This document shows positions 12,630 through 23,326 of a DNA stretch of 64,000 nt, one piece after another (positions within the stretch are counted from its first letter, which is position 1; every line of letters starts with the position of its first letter). The translations under genes and the position numbers were made by a program. Under the pieces are notes generated by a model that saw only the letters and a list, made by a program, of their open reading frames with translations, had not been told where the DNA came from and did no database searches. The DNA comes from Hirsutella rhossiliensis (taxonomy: Eukaryota; Ascomycota; Sordariomycetes; Hypocreales; Ophiocordycipitaceae): assembly GCF_020360975.1 (NCBI RefSeq), contig NW_025408681.1:1178001-1242000 (forward strand), written 5' to 3'.

Positions 12630-13202
12630 CGCGGCTCGTAACGGGTCTCCCTTTGACCTCAAGCTTGCATCCACCGAGCTGCGCTTCCTGTTCCCGCTCA
12701 ACGCTCCGGCGTGAAAGATTGGGAAACAAGGAGCTTAGTCGGATGACTTCCCGAGGCTTCGGGCTATCTAGGTGACGAATTAGTCGGTAGCATCAAGAAT
12801 CACAGACATTCTCTCCATTTATCACGCAGGGCTGCCAATCCAGCTTGCTGCTGATGCCTTCTTTTCCTATCCCGACTGTGCACCACGTCACTGTACGAGA
12901 CATTGCCCGCCGCGGTGCTGATCGCCATCCTTGCGTCGGTTTGCGTGCTCATTCGTGTCCTCAGTAACCAGGAAGTGGCACCCGGTTGAGCTGTCGAGCA
13001 TCGCAAAAAAAAAAAAAAGACTCCTGATCCAGAAGCCGATATCCTTGGCCGACATCTTTGGCCGTTGTCCTTGGCCGCTAAGACAGCGGCCTGCACCTTG
13101 TCCACCCCATGCCCGAAGACGCCAAAATCGTCGTAACCGAGGCATATGCAGGGTCCGGCCCGTCGACGCCGCAGTAATTTTCAAACCGGTCCCATCTTGG
13201 AT
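12630..13202. other. Convergent intergenic region, GST to TRM8
   Basis: The 3' flanks of two convergent genes. It contains a 14-nt A tract (13005-13018). I see no coding sequence. Confidence 0.65.
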
Positions 13203-14130
<928 letters not shown>

Positions 14131-14329
14131 TTTGCTGCGACTCCGGCCGAGTCTATGCGACGCCGATGAGGGAAAAGATCTTGTCGTCGGATCGGTGTCG
14201 AGGGTGCGAAAGTTGAGATGCTGCTGGAGGGGGAAAGGGTACGAATGGAGAAGGCGGTGAGCTAGAGCTTCACAAGCCTGTAGTTGCCGCCGCTGGCTCG
14301 GACCAAGCAGCCAACCAACCGCGGCTCGC

Positions 14330-14352
14330 CCTCTCTCTCTCTCTCTCTCTCC
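14330..14352. repeat. (CT)n microsatellite
   Basis: About eleven CT dinucleotides lie in the TRM8 / small-membrane-protein divergent promoter. On the plus strand this is a typical fungal pyrimidine-rich leader element. Confidence 0.85.
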
Positions 14353-14466
14353 TCTAACTTGGTACTTAAAATATGGAAACCTCCCCCCGCCCCAAGCTCC
14401 GAGCCCTTGGACTAAAGGCCCTTTGCAGCAGTTCACCCGCAGCCACTGCTTTGTCCATCTTCCGCC

Positions 14467-14794
14467 ATGGCCGTCGAGGCTGCATCGTCGTGGGCCGCCA
14501 TGGATCTGTTGTCGTCCCTGCTGGTCCGCGCCATCTCTGTCATCTGTGTAAGCCCGACGGACCAAGCACCTCTGCCTGGGCGCCAAGCTAACCTCCACCC
14601 AGCTCGCATTGGGGACCGTCATCATCCTGCCCCTCTTCTTCTGCGTCGGATACGACTTGTTCCTCTGGATATGGAGGCAATGGAGTAATCTGTTCTCGGC
14701 CCCGGAACGCCAAGGCGCATCGACACCTGTGCCCAGCGACTCCTCGGCCACCTCAACGTCCAAGGACGCTCGAGACCAAAGCTCACGCGAGTGA
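14467..14794 (+). CDS. Small single-span membrane protein, function unknown
   Basis: Exon 1 is 14467..14547 and exon 2 is 14603..14794 (donor GTAAGC, acceptor CCCAG), giving 90 aa. The splice joins two hydrophobic halves into one long non-polar stretch at about residues 17-52 (LVRAISVICLALGTVIIL, then aromatic FFCVGYDLFLWIW). A polar Ser/Thr-rich tail follows. This suggests one long or two short membrane helices with a cytosolic or lumenal tail. I do not recognise a named family. It shares a 336-bp divergent promoter with TRM8 and ends convergently about 100 bp from the homoserine dehydrogenase gene. The splice sites are good and the frame is only hydrophobic after splicing, which supports a real gene. 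Confidence 0.65.
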
Positions 14795-14895
14795 TGAACG
14801 CATCCCTCCGAAACCCGTCACGAGCGCCGCCACCGATGCAAGAAATACCCGTGTTTTTTCCTTCCGTCATTGATTCATTGGATTAAGCGAGCATC

Positions 14896-16055
14896 CTATG
14901 AAATCTGGGCAACCACCTTGAGCAAATCTCCCGTCACACCCATGGCCGTCACCTCTCCGCCAGCTCCCGCGCCTTGCACAATCAGCGGATTGCTCCCATA
15001 TCTCTCCGTGTAGAAGCTGATGATGTTGTCGCTCCCCTTGAGCGCGGCGATCGGATGCGTCAGATCGAACATTTCCAATCCCACCTTGACCTTGTTGGCC
15101 GCCACGTCAATGCTACCAACAAACCGCACCACCTTGCCGGCCTTTTGCGCCGTGGCCTTGGTCTCCTCCATCTGCTGGTCAAAGGCCGGAAGCTTCTCAA
15201 GGAACTCGTCGCCGCTGCTGCTTGACTCGAGCTCCTTGGGGATCAGGCTCTGCACGGGAAAGGCCGTCGGAGACTCGACCGGGAGCCCGACGAGGCGCGC
15301 CAAGATGGTCAGCTTCCGTGCGACATCAAGCCCGTTGAGGTCGTCTCGCGGATCCGGCTCGGTGTAGCCAAGCGACTTGGCCTTTTTGACCTCGTCGGAC
15401 CACGAGCCCCCCTGTCCCGAGGTGGGCGCAAACGAGTTGAAGAGGAAGGACATGGTGCCGCTAAAGACGCCCTCGATCTTGGTGACCTTGTCGCCAGTCT
15501 CGACCAGGTCCTTGAGCGTGGAGATGACGGGCAGGCCCGCGCCGACCGATGACTCGTGGTAGACCTTTGCGCCCGAGGTCGCGGCCGCGGTGAAAATGTC
15601 TTGCCACAGCTGGTAGGAGCCGGAGAAGGCCTTCTTGTTGGGCGTGACAATGCTCACGCCGCGGCTGAGGGCGAGAGGGTACAGCTCGGCGACATCTTGC
15701 GAGCTGGTGTTGTCGACCAGGACCGCCTTGGCGGGTGCGGCCGCGAGGTAGTCGATGACCTTGGAAAGGGCAGGGGGGGGTTTTGACGAGGCGGCCAGGG
15801 CCTCGGCGACGCCGTCCATGTTGACTTCGCTGTAATCGTCATTGTAGAGCGCCTTGCGGCTGGTGGAGACGTAGCAGAGGTTTAGCTTGGGGGACGGCTT
15901 TCGGGCAGCGAGGCCTCGCAGCTGGGAGAGGAAGCATTTGCCAACACCGCCGGCGCCTGCATTGGTCAAGGACTGGTTAGCATTGACTGCTGATGGGGGA
16001 CGATGGCAAGTAGCTGACCAATGACGGCAATGTAGACTTGGTTCTTAGTGGCCAT
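14896..16055 (-). CDS. HOM6: Homoserine dehydrogenase
   Basis: Reduces aspartate semialdehyde to homoserine with NAD(P)H, the branch point to threonine, isoleucine and methionine. Exon 1 is 16055..16019 (only 37 nt) and exon 2 is 15956..14896, giving 365 aa against 359 in yeast Hom6. The intron (donor GTCAGC) splits the nucleotide-binding loop, so VIGAGGVGK appears only after splicing. SSVGAGLPVIS and the GVFSGTMSFLFN segment are family signatures. The DLNGLDVARKL stretch (about 217-227) carries the Asp and Lys needed for hydride transfer. GAGAGGEVTAMGV is the conserved C-terminal cofactor loop. There is no regulatory ACT domain, as in other fungal enzymes. It is divergent from the CCDC174-like gene. 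In fungi this step is usually under general amino-acid control, but I saw no TGASTCA site in its promoter. Confidence 0.96.
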
Positions 16056-16472
16056 GTTTCTTTGCCTGTCCTTGCGAGAGAGAATGCTGTCGAGGGAATT
16101 GATTTTCTTTTCGCGCGTGGCCGATCATGGCGGGGAAGCTGTGACGCTGAAGTCTGTGGAGGGGCGGAGGGGCTGAGGGGCTGATGGCTCGAGCGCCCGT
16201 GTGGCTTGCTTGCCGGCTCCACCTTGTGGCTTTCTTGACCATGGCACCCGGCACCCTTGAGACTCGCCACCTACAACTTGTCGCGAAGAAACTCGAGAAA
16301 GCCCATCGCGGAAACATGAAGTTTGAAAGAAGCACACTTTGAGGCGCGCTACATTCAAGAGTTGCTTATCTGGCGGCTGCAGACAGCCAGCTCGTCCTGG
16401 ACCGCGGGCGCACGCCGAAACCGCCGAAACCGCCGAAATCGTCGCCATCCAGCTCGAAAAGATCGCTACAGG
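16056..16472. promoter_or_regulatory. Divergent promoter region, HOM6 / CCDC174-like
   Basis: This 417-bp spacer between two divergent start codons must hold both promoters. It contains three copies of a 9-bp CGCCGAAAC unit (about 16413-16440), within the presumed leader of the rightward gene. No clear TATA box. Confidence 0.55.
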
Positions 16473-17444
16473 ATGCCGCAGGATTCCAACTTGTACGGCC
16501 AGCGGCCAGCCAAGAAGCAGATACGAGGCAAAATCATGTCAACTTCCATGGACTTTGCCGCCCAACTAACATCGCTTCTCTCAATTGCAGCCACGCAGGA
16601 CCCGACGTCGCGACCTCGGCCCTCCAAGGGGTCCAAGGGGTCCAAGCAGGACATTTTCCGCAGCAGCAGACCCGCAAATTCGCAAGGCGCCGGCTCCAAG
16701 CTGGTGCTCAGAGACGTGGCGGGAACGGAGGAGGAGGCGCAGGAGCTCGCCCGCGCGAGGCGGAAGATGAAGAACAAGGCCCGGCTTTACGCTGCCATGA
16801 AACGCGGCGATTACGTGCCCAAGGAAAACGAAGTAGAGCCGCTGGTCGACTTTGATCGGAAATGGGCCGAGGGCAAAGAGGGCGCCCTCTCGGCCTCGGA
16901 CAGCAGCTCCGACGAGGACGACGGCGACAACGATAAGGAGGTGATTGAGTGGGATGACGAGTTTGGCCGGCGGCGACAGGGCACCAGGGCCGACAAGGAG
17001 AAGATGGAGCGGAGGGCGCGCCGAGCCCTGCTGGGAGCCGAGGAGCTGGAACTCATGTCAGCGCGGCCCTCGGCGCCGGGCAATCTCATCTACGGAAACA
17101 CTATCCAGTCCATGGCCTTCAAACCCGAGGCTCCGGAGCAGATGGAGGCGCTGGCGCGTAAGCGCGACCGAAGCGAGACGCCGCCGGCACCGACCCACTA
17201 CGACCCCGACGCGGAGATTCGGGACAGAGGCGTGGGCTTCTTCAAGTTCAGCAAGGTCGAGGAGGAGCGGGTTGCGCAGATGAAGTCGCTCCAGGAGGAA
17301 AGGGAGCGGACGGTGCGGGCGCTCAAGGCGCGCGAGGAGGAAAAGCAGTTGCGCAAGCGGCAGATTGAGCAGCGCCGGAGAGAAATGGGGGCGCGGCGAG
17401 CGCGGCACCAGGCAGACAGCTTTCTGGACGGGCTGACGGAGTAG
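16473..17444 (+). CDS. CCDC174-like coiled-coil nuclear protein
   Basis: A single-exon 323-aa protein. The start chosen is the ATG giving MPQDSNLYGQRPAKKQ, because YGQRPxKKQ is the usual N-terminus of fungal CCDC174-like proteins; an in-frame upstream extension is Arg-rich leader. Residues about 90-125 form a basic helix (ARARRKMKNKARLYAAMKRG), followed by an acidic Ser/Asp/Glu patch near 150-165. RDRGVGFFKFSKVEEERVAQM (about 250-270) leads into a long charged coiled coil rich in Glu and Arg to the C-terminus. The animal CCDC174 is associated with the exon-junction complex; transferring that role to the fungal protein is inference. It is divergent from HOM6. Confidence 0.8.
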   Translation: MPQDSNLYGQRPAKKQIRGKIMSTSMDFAAQLTSLLSIAATQDPTSRPRPSKGSKGSKQDIFRSSRPANSQGAGSKLVLRDVAGTEEEAQELARARRKMKNKARLYAAMKRGDYVPKENEVEPLVDFDRKWAEGKEGALSASDSSSDEDDGDNDKEVIEWDDEFGRRRQGTRADKEKMERRARRALLGAEELELMSARPSAPGNLIYGNTIQSMAFKPEAPEQMEALARKRDRSETPPAPTHYDPDAEIRDRGVGFFKFSKVEEERVAQMKSLQEERERTVRALKAREEEKQLRKRQIEQRRREMGARRARHQADSFLDGLTE

Positions 17445-18229
17445 TGCAGGACTTGCTTGGCGCAGGTAAGCATTGGTGGCATCTGTTTCGTGTGCTGCAG
17501 CAAGCCGGACAGCGACACGGCCAACACGAGCCCTCTCTAGACTTTGGAGCCGTCGTCTCTCCGTACTGTGCATGGAGAAGCGAGAGAGAGTAATGATAAA
17601 CGCCGCCAAAACTCTGGCCAAAAAAATAATAATTATGAAACAAATCCGCTCTTTCATCTCCAGTCTCCATGCTGCACTGAGGCATGGCTCGCGCGCAGCG
17701 GGGGGAGAGATATTAGCGAGGACTGGGGCTGGGGCTGATACGAGATGGCTCGACCAACCACAGCCTGCCCCGTCCCTCGTGTCGCACGAGACCGGGGGAG
17801 TGCGGCGACGGTTGCTCTGTCGGAATCCCGCCATGTCGGTAGCATCCAAGTGCCTGGCCCATGTGCTTCTGCAACGCGTCGTCGATTGAGCAATAAACAC
17901 CAGTAGACGCGAGAGAAGATTGCGCGTACGCGTGCGAATACAGTTACAGCGCAGCGCATTACAGTACAGTGCAGTACAGTGCAGCGAAATCGCCCCGGCA
18001 CAGTAAGGGCCCCGTGCAGGCTTCAATTGCGCCCTGGGGCTGTGGAGCTGCAGGCCTTTTTGCAGCAGAGTGAGCGGCCAGTCCCAAACAGGTTACCGCG
18101 CAAAGTGTGAGTCACCGGCCAGGCTCCACTGCGAGCGCAAGGGCGCGGTGCTACTTGAGATGCTATTAGCGGCCTACCGTCAGCACACCTAATACCTTCG
18201 ATGTTGTGCTACTGCGCTAAGTCCTTCAC
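17445..18229. other. Intergenic region upstream of the CPC1-like gene
   Basis: No convincing gene. It carries a cluster of TTACAGTACAGT and GCAGTACAGTGCAG motifs (17938-17990) and the TGAGTCA element described separately. The open frames on both strands are shadows of the flanking genes or short. Confidence 0.6.
18108..18114. promoter_or_regulatory. GCN4/CPC1-type binding site TGAGTCA
   Basis: An exact palindromic TGASTCA core, the consensus bound by Gcn4/CPC1 bZIP proteins. It lies about 350 bp upstream of the clear open frame of the CPC1-like gene. Autoregulation through such a site is known for fungal cross-pathway regulators; here it is inferred from position and sequence. Confidence 0.6.
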
Positions 18230-19817
18230 ATGTCTAGCCTTGTACCGCTTACCCCCGACCACCTGCACCGCGCAGGGACAAAAGTTTGGCTGCCTAGAGA
18301 TTACAAAACGGCCCAAATTTCCACAGCACGCTTTCACTCTCTCTCTCCTCCTCATCCCCCCAGCATCCAGAAGACCTTCTCTCAGCCGTCACGCCTCAGG
18401 CGGCCACCAAGATGCTGTAAATCCATTTCTCCCCGAGTGTGCTCCTTAATCCGCCAAGATTCCGTCTCCAGATTTTGTCAACTATCCAACCTTCTCCCCT
18501 CAACCCCCCTATCACCACCCGGTCGATTTGGACTTTGGCTCTGCTTTGATCAGCATCAGCTCAAGCTCTCCTCCCCACTCAACCGCCAACATTTCGGCCC
18601 AAGACTTTACGGTCTTCACCACGGATTCCCAATCAACATGGCTTCCCAAATCAGCTTCTGCCCTGCCGGCACCATCCGCGCACCCCCTTCAGACTCCCGA
18701 CCTGGACAGCTCGCAGCAGGACTTTGTTCTGTTCGACAGCCCTCATCAACAACCTGCGTCCCTTAATCGGCCTGCCGTGTCGCTGTCCAGCAGCCAGCGC
18801 CGTCATTCGTACCACAACCGCCGGGAGAAGCCCATTTCACCCGCTGTCCAGAACCAACGAGTGGCCCAGCTCCAGGGTATCGGAAATCAATCTCTGTCGC
18901 CAGTACGCAACTTTGCCCATCACCAGTTTTACGCCTCTTCGGCCCCTTCATCGACCGTCTCCTTGAACCAGAATCGTCTCACGTCCAGGCCTCCCGTGCC
19001 GCTCTTCAACCAAAATCCCGGCACTGATATCTTCGAAATCGCCAAGATGATGAACGCTGCAGGTTTGTCTCCGCTCGCCTGGGACGCTGCCTTGGCTCTG
19101 ACCCTTGCTAATCCGTGCCCTCAAGACGTCGACCTGGATGAATTCACCGCCTTCGAGGGCGGGGCCTCGACGGGCTTCTCTTCCCCGGCTATTCCGTCTG
19201 CCATGGAATTCACCAGCAGCACCTCGAGCTCAACATCCAATTTGGGTACTGTCTCGCCGCAAGATCTCCTCGTGCAAGAACCGTTTATGTCAGCGCCGAA
19301 CTCGACCGCCCTCACGTCTTTGACTTCGCCCTCCATCTACAACGAGTCTCCCGAGTTTGACAGCTTCGACGTCTCGCCTAGCTTCGACGGCGTTGAGTTT
19401 GACGGCTCGGCAGATCCCTGGTATCCTCTATTCCCGCCCGACTCCAGCAGTGGTGCCGAACAGGCGCGAAGCCTGGACAACTCTCCCGCCAACAAGTCGG
19501 ATGATCTCGAGGACTCAACGCAACGCACATCTACCAGCGGACGCAAGAAGTCAGACAGCTCGCCCACGGGTAGCGCTCGCCACTCTTCTGTCTCTGGTGT
19601 CAATGCGCGCAAGCGAGACAAGCCTTTGCCGCCCATCATTGTCGAGGATCCCAACGATACCGTGGCCATGAAGCGGGCGCGCAACACTCTTGCGGCGCGA
19701 AAGTCGCGTGAGCGCAAGGCTCAACGCTTCGAGGATCTGGAGGAGCGTATTGCAAAATTAGAGGCGGAGCGCGACCATTGGAAGCGCATTGCTTTGTCGC
19801 AAACGGATGCGCAGTAG
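18230..19817 (+). CDS. cpc1: Cross-pathway control bZIP activator, CPC1/GCN4-like
   Basis: Activates amino-acid biosynthesis genes on starvation. The C-terminus has a DPNDTVAMKRARNTLAARK basic region and SRERKAQRFEDLEERIAKL leading into a short zipper, the Gcn4/CPC1 type. Upstream lies an acidic, aromatic activation region (SPEFDSFDVSPSFDGVEFDG), with QDFVLFDSP further N-terminal. The clear reading frame is open from 18450 (after TAA at 18447-18449) to 19817, but its first in-frame ATG is at 19047, which would remove about 200 residues of coding-like sequence. An upstream exon is therefore likely. One option is 18230..18241 spliced to 18459. Another is 18230..18416 spliced at GTAAAT to CAG and 18472. 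The leader also holds other ATGs (18201 and ATGCTGTAA at 18412), which resemble the upstream ORFs giving Gcn4-type translational control. Family firm; N-terminus open. Confidence 0.85.
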
Positions 19818-20157
19818 GGGAAAAGTTGTTTTGTTTCTCTCCTTTACCATCACCTGTTGATACAAGGGTCTGCCGTGTGCAGCACATGCTTTGCGCAGTG
19901 TGTTATTAGTTTTGACCAAACTCTGCAATAGAGATTACTGTACTGTTTTGATTGTCATGATTCCGTTGTCCATCGCGTGTGTCGTCATCGGGTCTGCCAC
20001 TGCCGTCGTACTCGGTTAGACTTGTCCGACTCCAACAGCGAATGCCGACCCGCGCCCCCTCGTTTGTGCGGAGGTGACGTTAAAGAGGAGATAGCCGTGG
20101 ATTGTTGCCGACGGGGCGACTGCACCCTTTGACAGCAACGCTTGGAGTTTCTTGATC
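19818..20157. other. Intergenic region
   Basis: The 3' flank of the CPC1-like gene and promoter of the deacetylase gene. It contains TACTGTACTG near 19937. No gene seen. Confidence 0.6.
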
Positions 20158-21243
20158 ATGGGCAAGGACGTTCTCATCAGCTATGGGGTGGATGTGGACG
20201 CCGTCGCTGGGTGGCTTGGCTCGTACGGCGGGCAAGACTCGTCCCACGACATTAGCAGAGGTTCTCCCCCGTCTCTCTTTCTCTCTTTTTGTCTCCCCTC
20301 TCTCCTCTCTTCTCTTCTCTCTCCTCCCCTCCAACCCCCCCCCCCCGTGTCCCCTTTCGCTACCCTATTTTCTGACGAGAGGCGGCCCGACTCGACGGAG
20401 CGGGCGGCCGTCGGGGCAGGCATCTTTGCGGGCACCGTGGGCACGCGGCGGCTGCTCAAGCTCTTTGCCAAGTACGACATCAAGGCGACGTGGTTCGTGC
20501 CGGGCCACAGCCTCGAGAGCTTCCCCGAGGAGATGGCGGCGGTGCGCGACGCCGGGCACGAGCTCGGGCTGCACGGCTACTCGCACGAGAACCCGACGGA
20601 CATGGATGCGCGGCAGCAGCGCGACGTGCTGGAGCACTCGTGGCGGCTGCTGACGGCGTTTGCGGGGGGCCGGCCGCCGCGCGGCATCGTGGCGCCGTGG
20701 TGGGAGGCGAGCGCCGAGGGCACGCGGCTGCTGCTCGAGTACGGCATCGACTACGACCATTCCATGAGCCACGACGACTCGCAGCCGTACTACCTGCCGA
20801 CGGACACGCGCTGGACCAAGATCGACTACGCGCAGCCGGCGCACACGTGGATGCGGCCGCTGGACCGCGGCGTGCCCACGGGCATCGTCGAGGTGCCGGC
20901 CAACTGGTGCCTCGACGACCTCCCGCCGCTGCTGTTCGTCAAGAGCGCGCCCAACAGCCACGGCTTCGTCAACGCGCGCGACGTCGAGGACACGTGGCGC
21001 GACCACTTCGACTACCTGTACCGCGAGCTGGACCGCTTCGTCTTGCCGCTGACGCTGCACCCGGACGTCAGCGGCCGCCCGCACGCGCTGCTCATGCACG
21101 AGCGCCTCATCGAGTACTTTGCCGCCCACGAGGGCGTGCGCTTCGGCACCATGGGCCAGGTGGCCGACGAGTTTCGCCGCGACAATCCGCCGCCCGAGGG
21201 GGCCTTGATGCCGGCTGCTCCCGGGGCCTGGGTGAAGAAATGA
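20158..21243 (+). CDS. Polysaccharide deacetylase (PgdA/PuuE-like)
   Basis: A carbohydrate esterase 4 fold protein of the Helicobacter PgdA-like/allantoinase-like subgroup, which hydrolyses N-acyl or related C-N bonds. Exon 1 is 20158..20260 and exon 2 is 20420..21243, giving 308 aa. Exon 1 ends GVDVDAVAGWLGSYGG..HDISRG, with the metal-binding Asp pair. Exon 2 begins IFAGTVGTRRLLKLF and holds the metal-binding HGYSHENP. Further motifs are VAPWWE, a YDHSMSHDDSQPYY loop and LPLTLHPDVSGRP with the catalytic His. There is no signal peptide, so it is probably cytosolic. The removed segment (159 nt, CT-rich) is open in frame, so an unspliced reading also translates. I favour splicing because the inserted 53 residues are Pro/Ser/Leu low complexity in the middle of a conserved motif, although the donor GTTCTC is weak. 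The true substrate is unknown. Confidence 0.88.
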   Translation: MGKDVLISYGVDVDAVAGWLGSYGGQDSSHDISRGSPPSLFLSFCLPSLLSSLLSPPLQPPPPVSPFATLFSDERRPDSTERAAVGAGIFAGTVGTRRLLKLFAKYDIKATWFVPGHSLESFPEEMAAVRDAGHELGLHGYSHENPTDMDARQQRDVLEHSWRLLTAFAGGRPPRGIVAPWWEASAEGTRLLLEYGIDYDHSMSHDDSQPYYLPTDTRWTKIDYAQPAHTWMRPLDRGVPTGIVEVPANWCLDDLPPLLFVKSAPNSHGFVNARDVEDTWRDHFDYLYRELDRFVLPLTLHPDVSGRPHALLMHERLIEYFAAHEGVRFGTMGQVADEFRRDNPPPEGALMPAAPGAWVKK

Positions 21244-22167
21244 CGCCCCCCTCTCTCTCTCCTTTATACTCACTCCTGTGTCCTCTCTCTATGTGTGTGT
21301 CTTCCTCTCTTTCTTGCGTGCGCCCACTCTCTCTATCCTCTCCGGGGTGTCCATACTCTCTCAGTCTGCTCACTTGCGGTTCCATTGTGTCTCTCACTCT
21401 GTCCACTGGCCCGGTACGGGGGGGAAACATGTCCAGACGGGCAACTCAACTCAACTTCTTACATGGGAAAATCTTGCCCAAGACGAATAGCTTGGTTGGC
21501 TGCGAGGAAGCTGAATCGTGACCAGCAGCATAGCCAAACCCAAAAAAAGGGGAGGGGAGACAAGGGGATTCAAGAAAACACCGACGTCCCCGAGCCCCGA
21601 CTTTGTTGAGGATAGCGTACGTGAGCGTATACATATTCATGCGCCTGTCGTCAAAAATTGCGCATTCGCCTCCTTGGCACACGCCCTCTGGCAGGGATCG
21701 GAGTTGTTCATGTCTTGTTGGGTCCTGCACCGGCTCCAGTCCCTAGCTGTCGGCTCCGTGTTTACCTCGGCACGGCTCCGCTGTCGTCGACGGCACCGCC
21801 CTCGACAGCCGCGCGGGCTCCTTCATCAACAGAGTTTCCGGGCCACCGACCAGACAAACTTCAGGGCTGTGCCTTGCTGCTGGACCGACGCGGCCGGCCG
21901 CGAGTCAGCCACGTTTGCTCCAAACCATCGTAATGTCGCTATTCGTGACGGTGCTAGGGCGCCCTCCAGACGTCCCCACCGTCGAGGCCAACAATGGTGG
22001 CGCACAATGAGCCCATTTATACCACTGGCCTCGGCCGTTTCCTTGCCTTGTTGATTTTCAATTCCTTTACACCCTCGTTACAGAGGACCCCCATCACCTT
22101 CCAGTTGACCGCCCTACATTGCCGGAGCCTGAAACCTGTCGCCTGATCCCTATTCTCGAAGATCGCC
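21244..22167. other. Intergenic region
   Basis: It begins with a CT-rich stretch (21250-21400) after the deacetylase stop. The rest is unremarkable promoter-like DNA ahead of the PaxU-like gene. Open frames up to 178 codons show no family features. Confidence 0.6.
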
Positions 22168-23016
22168 ATGGCCGCCAAGTCACCCGCGATCCCGGGATTC
22201 AGCGCCCTCTCGGACCAGGTGTTTGTGCGCCCAGGCAGCGTCGATGTAAAGCCATCTACGAGCGATCCCGACACCGTGATAATCTACGGCTGGGGCGACG
22301 GCCAAGGCAGGCACGTGGCCAAATACGCCGATGGCTATCGCCGACTGTTCCCCCACGCCAAGCAGGTGGTGGTGCTGTCGCCCATCATCAAGGGCATGTT
22401 CTCGGACCTGCGGCAACGCTCCGAGTACATGGTGCCCGTGGTAGAGGCCATGGGCGACGAGGATTCCGCGCTGGTCCACGCCATGTCGAATACCGGAGCC
22501 GCCAACTACGCCGCCACGCTGCACGCCTACCGGCTGAGGAACAACGAGGCGCTCCCGCATCAGCTGCTCATCATGGACTCGACGCCCGGCAGCACGGACC
22601 TGACGCCGTCCAACGTGATGCGCTGGTCACGAGCCATGGCCATGGGCACGGCCAGCTGGTTTCCGTGGCCGACTGCAGTGACACAGGCCATCTGGGGCGT
22701 CTTCCTGTGCGTCCACAGCTTGTACTGGTGGATGCTGGGGCGGGAAAGCGCGGGGGCTTGGAGTCGCCGAGCCGTCAACGACGAGAGATACGAGGCAAAG
22801 GGGGCGCGCAAGCTGTACATGTACAGCAAGGAGGACGAGCTCATCTCGTGGGAGGACATCGAGCGGCACGCGGCGGAGACCAAGGAGCGCGGCTGGGAGG
22901 CCGAGGCGGAGCTGTTCCAGGGGAGCGGACACGTCGGACACATGCGGCAGAGCCCGGCGCAGTACTGGACGGCCATTGGGAGAGCGTGGCGACGGGCTGC
23001 TGGAGGGGAGTCGTGA
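22168..23016 (+). CDS. PaxU/TMEM53-like alpha/beta hydrolase (DUF829)
   Basis: A single-exon 282-aa protein of the DUF829 family, which includes PaxU of paxilline clusters and animal TMEM53. TVIIYGWGDGQGRHVAKY (about residues 37-54) is the family start motif. VHAMSNTGAANY is the nucleophile-elbow-like segment carrying Ser. LLIMDSTPG follows. YMYSKEDELISWEDIE contains a probable Asp, and GSGHVGHMRQSPAQYW supplies the His. A hydrophobic segment around 165-195 (WFPWPTAVTQAIWGVFLCVHS) may attach it to a membrane. The biochemical activity of the family is poorly known. There are no indole-diterpene genes nearby, so this is not evidence of a metabolite cluster. Confidence 0.88.
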   Translation: MAAKSPAIPGFSALSDQVFVRPGSVDVKPSTSDPDTVIIYGWGDGQGRHVAKYADGYRRLFPHAKQVVVLSPIIKGMFSDLRQRSEYMVPVVEAMGDEDSALVHAMSNTGAANYAATLHAYRLRNNEALPHQLLIMDSTPGSTDLTPSNVMRWSRAMAMGTASWFPWPTAVTQAIWGVFLCVHSLYWWMLGRESAGAWSRRAVNDERYEAKGARKLYMYSKEDELISWEDIERHAAETKERGWEAEAELFQGSGHVGHMRQSPAQYWTAIGRAWRRAAGGES

Positions 23017-23295
23017 TTGCGTCGCCGTTGGAAGAGGTTGGACAGAGACGGTAGATTGACATAACAAGGGGTTGGCCGCGCTTGGCCGGCGCCTTCCGAA
23101 TCAGATGGCGCCCCCAAAGGAGGAGCGAGAGGCTGTTGGCTAATTACTGGCTGTTGGTTGCGCATGCCTCGTCCGAACCCCCGGTCTTACAGCCAGACTT
23201 TTGGCTGCTCCGTCAGCTGCAATTTCGGTGCTTGTTCCTTCCCGTCATCCCTTGCCCCTTTTTCCTTTTTGCACAGACTCCTTTTCTCTCTCTCT

Positions 23296-23326
<31 letters not shown>

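Noticed and set aside
13005..13018. 14-nt A tract as a retroposition poly(A) tail
   Set aside because: No upstream processed gene copy or flanking target duplication is visible; it is a simple homopolymer in a convergent spacer.
20365..21521. 300-plus-codon frames on both strands across the polysaccharide deacetylase
   Set aside because: Shadows of the strongly GC-biased real gene; they contain Ala/Arg-rich low complexity.
22168..23016. PaxU similarity as evidence for an indole-diterpene cluster
   Set aside because: No prenyltransferase, geranylgeranyl synthase, P450 or oxygenase genes lie nearby; DUF829 proteins are widespread outside clusters.
22119..23054. 311-codon plus-strand frame overlapping the PaxU-like gene
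   Set aside because: It is a frame-shifted shadow of the real DUF829 gene at 22168-23016, with Arg/Gly/His bias.
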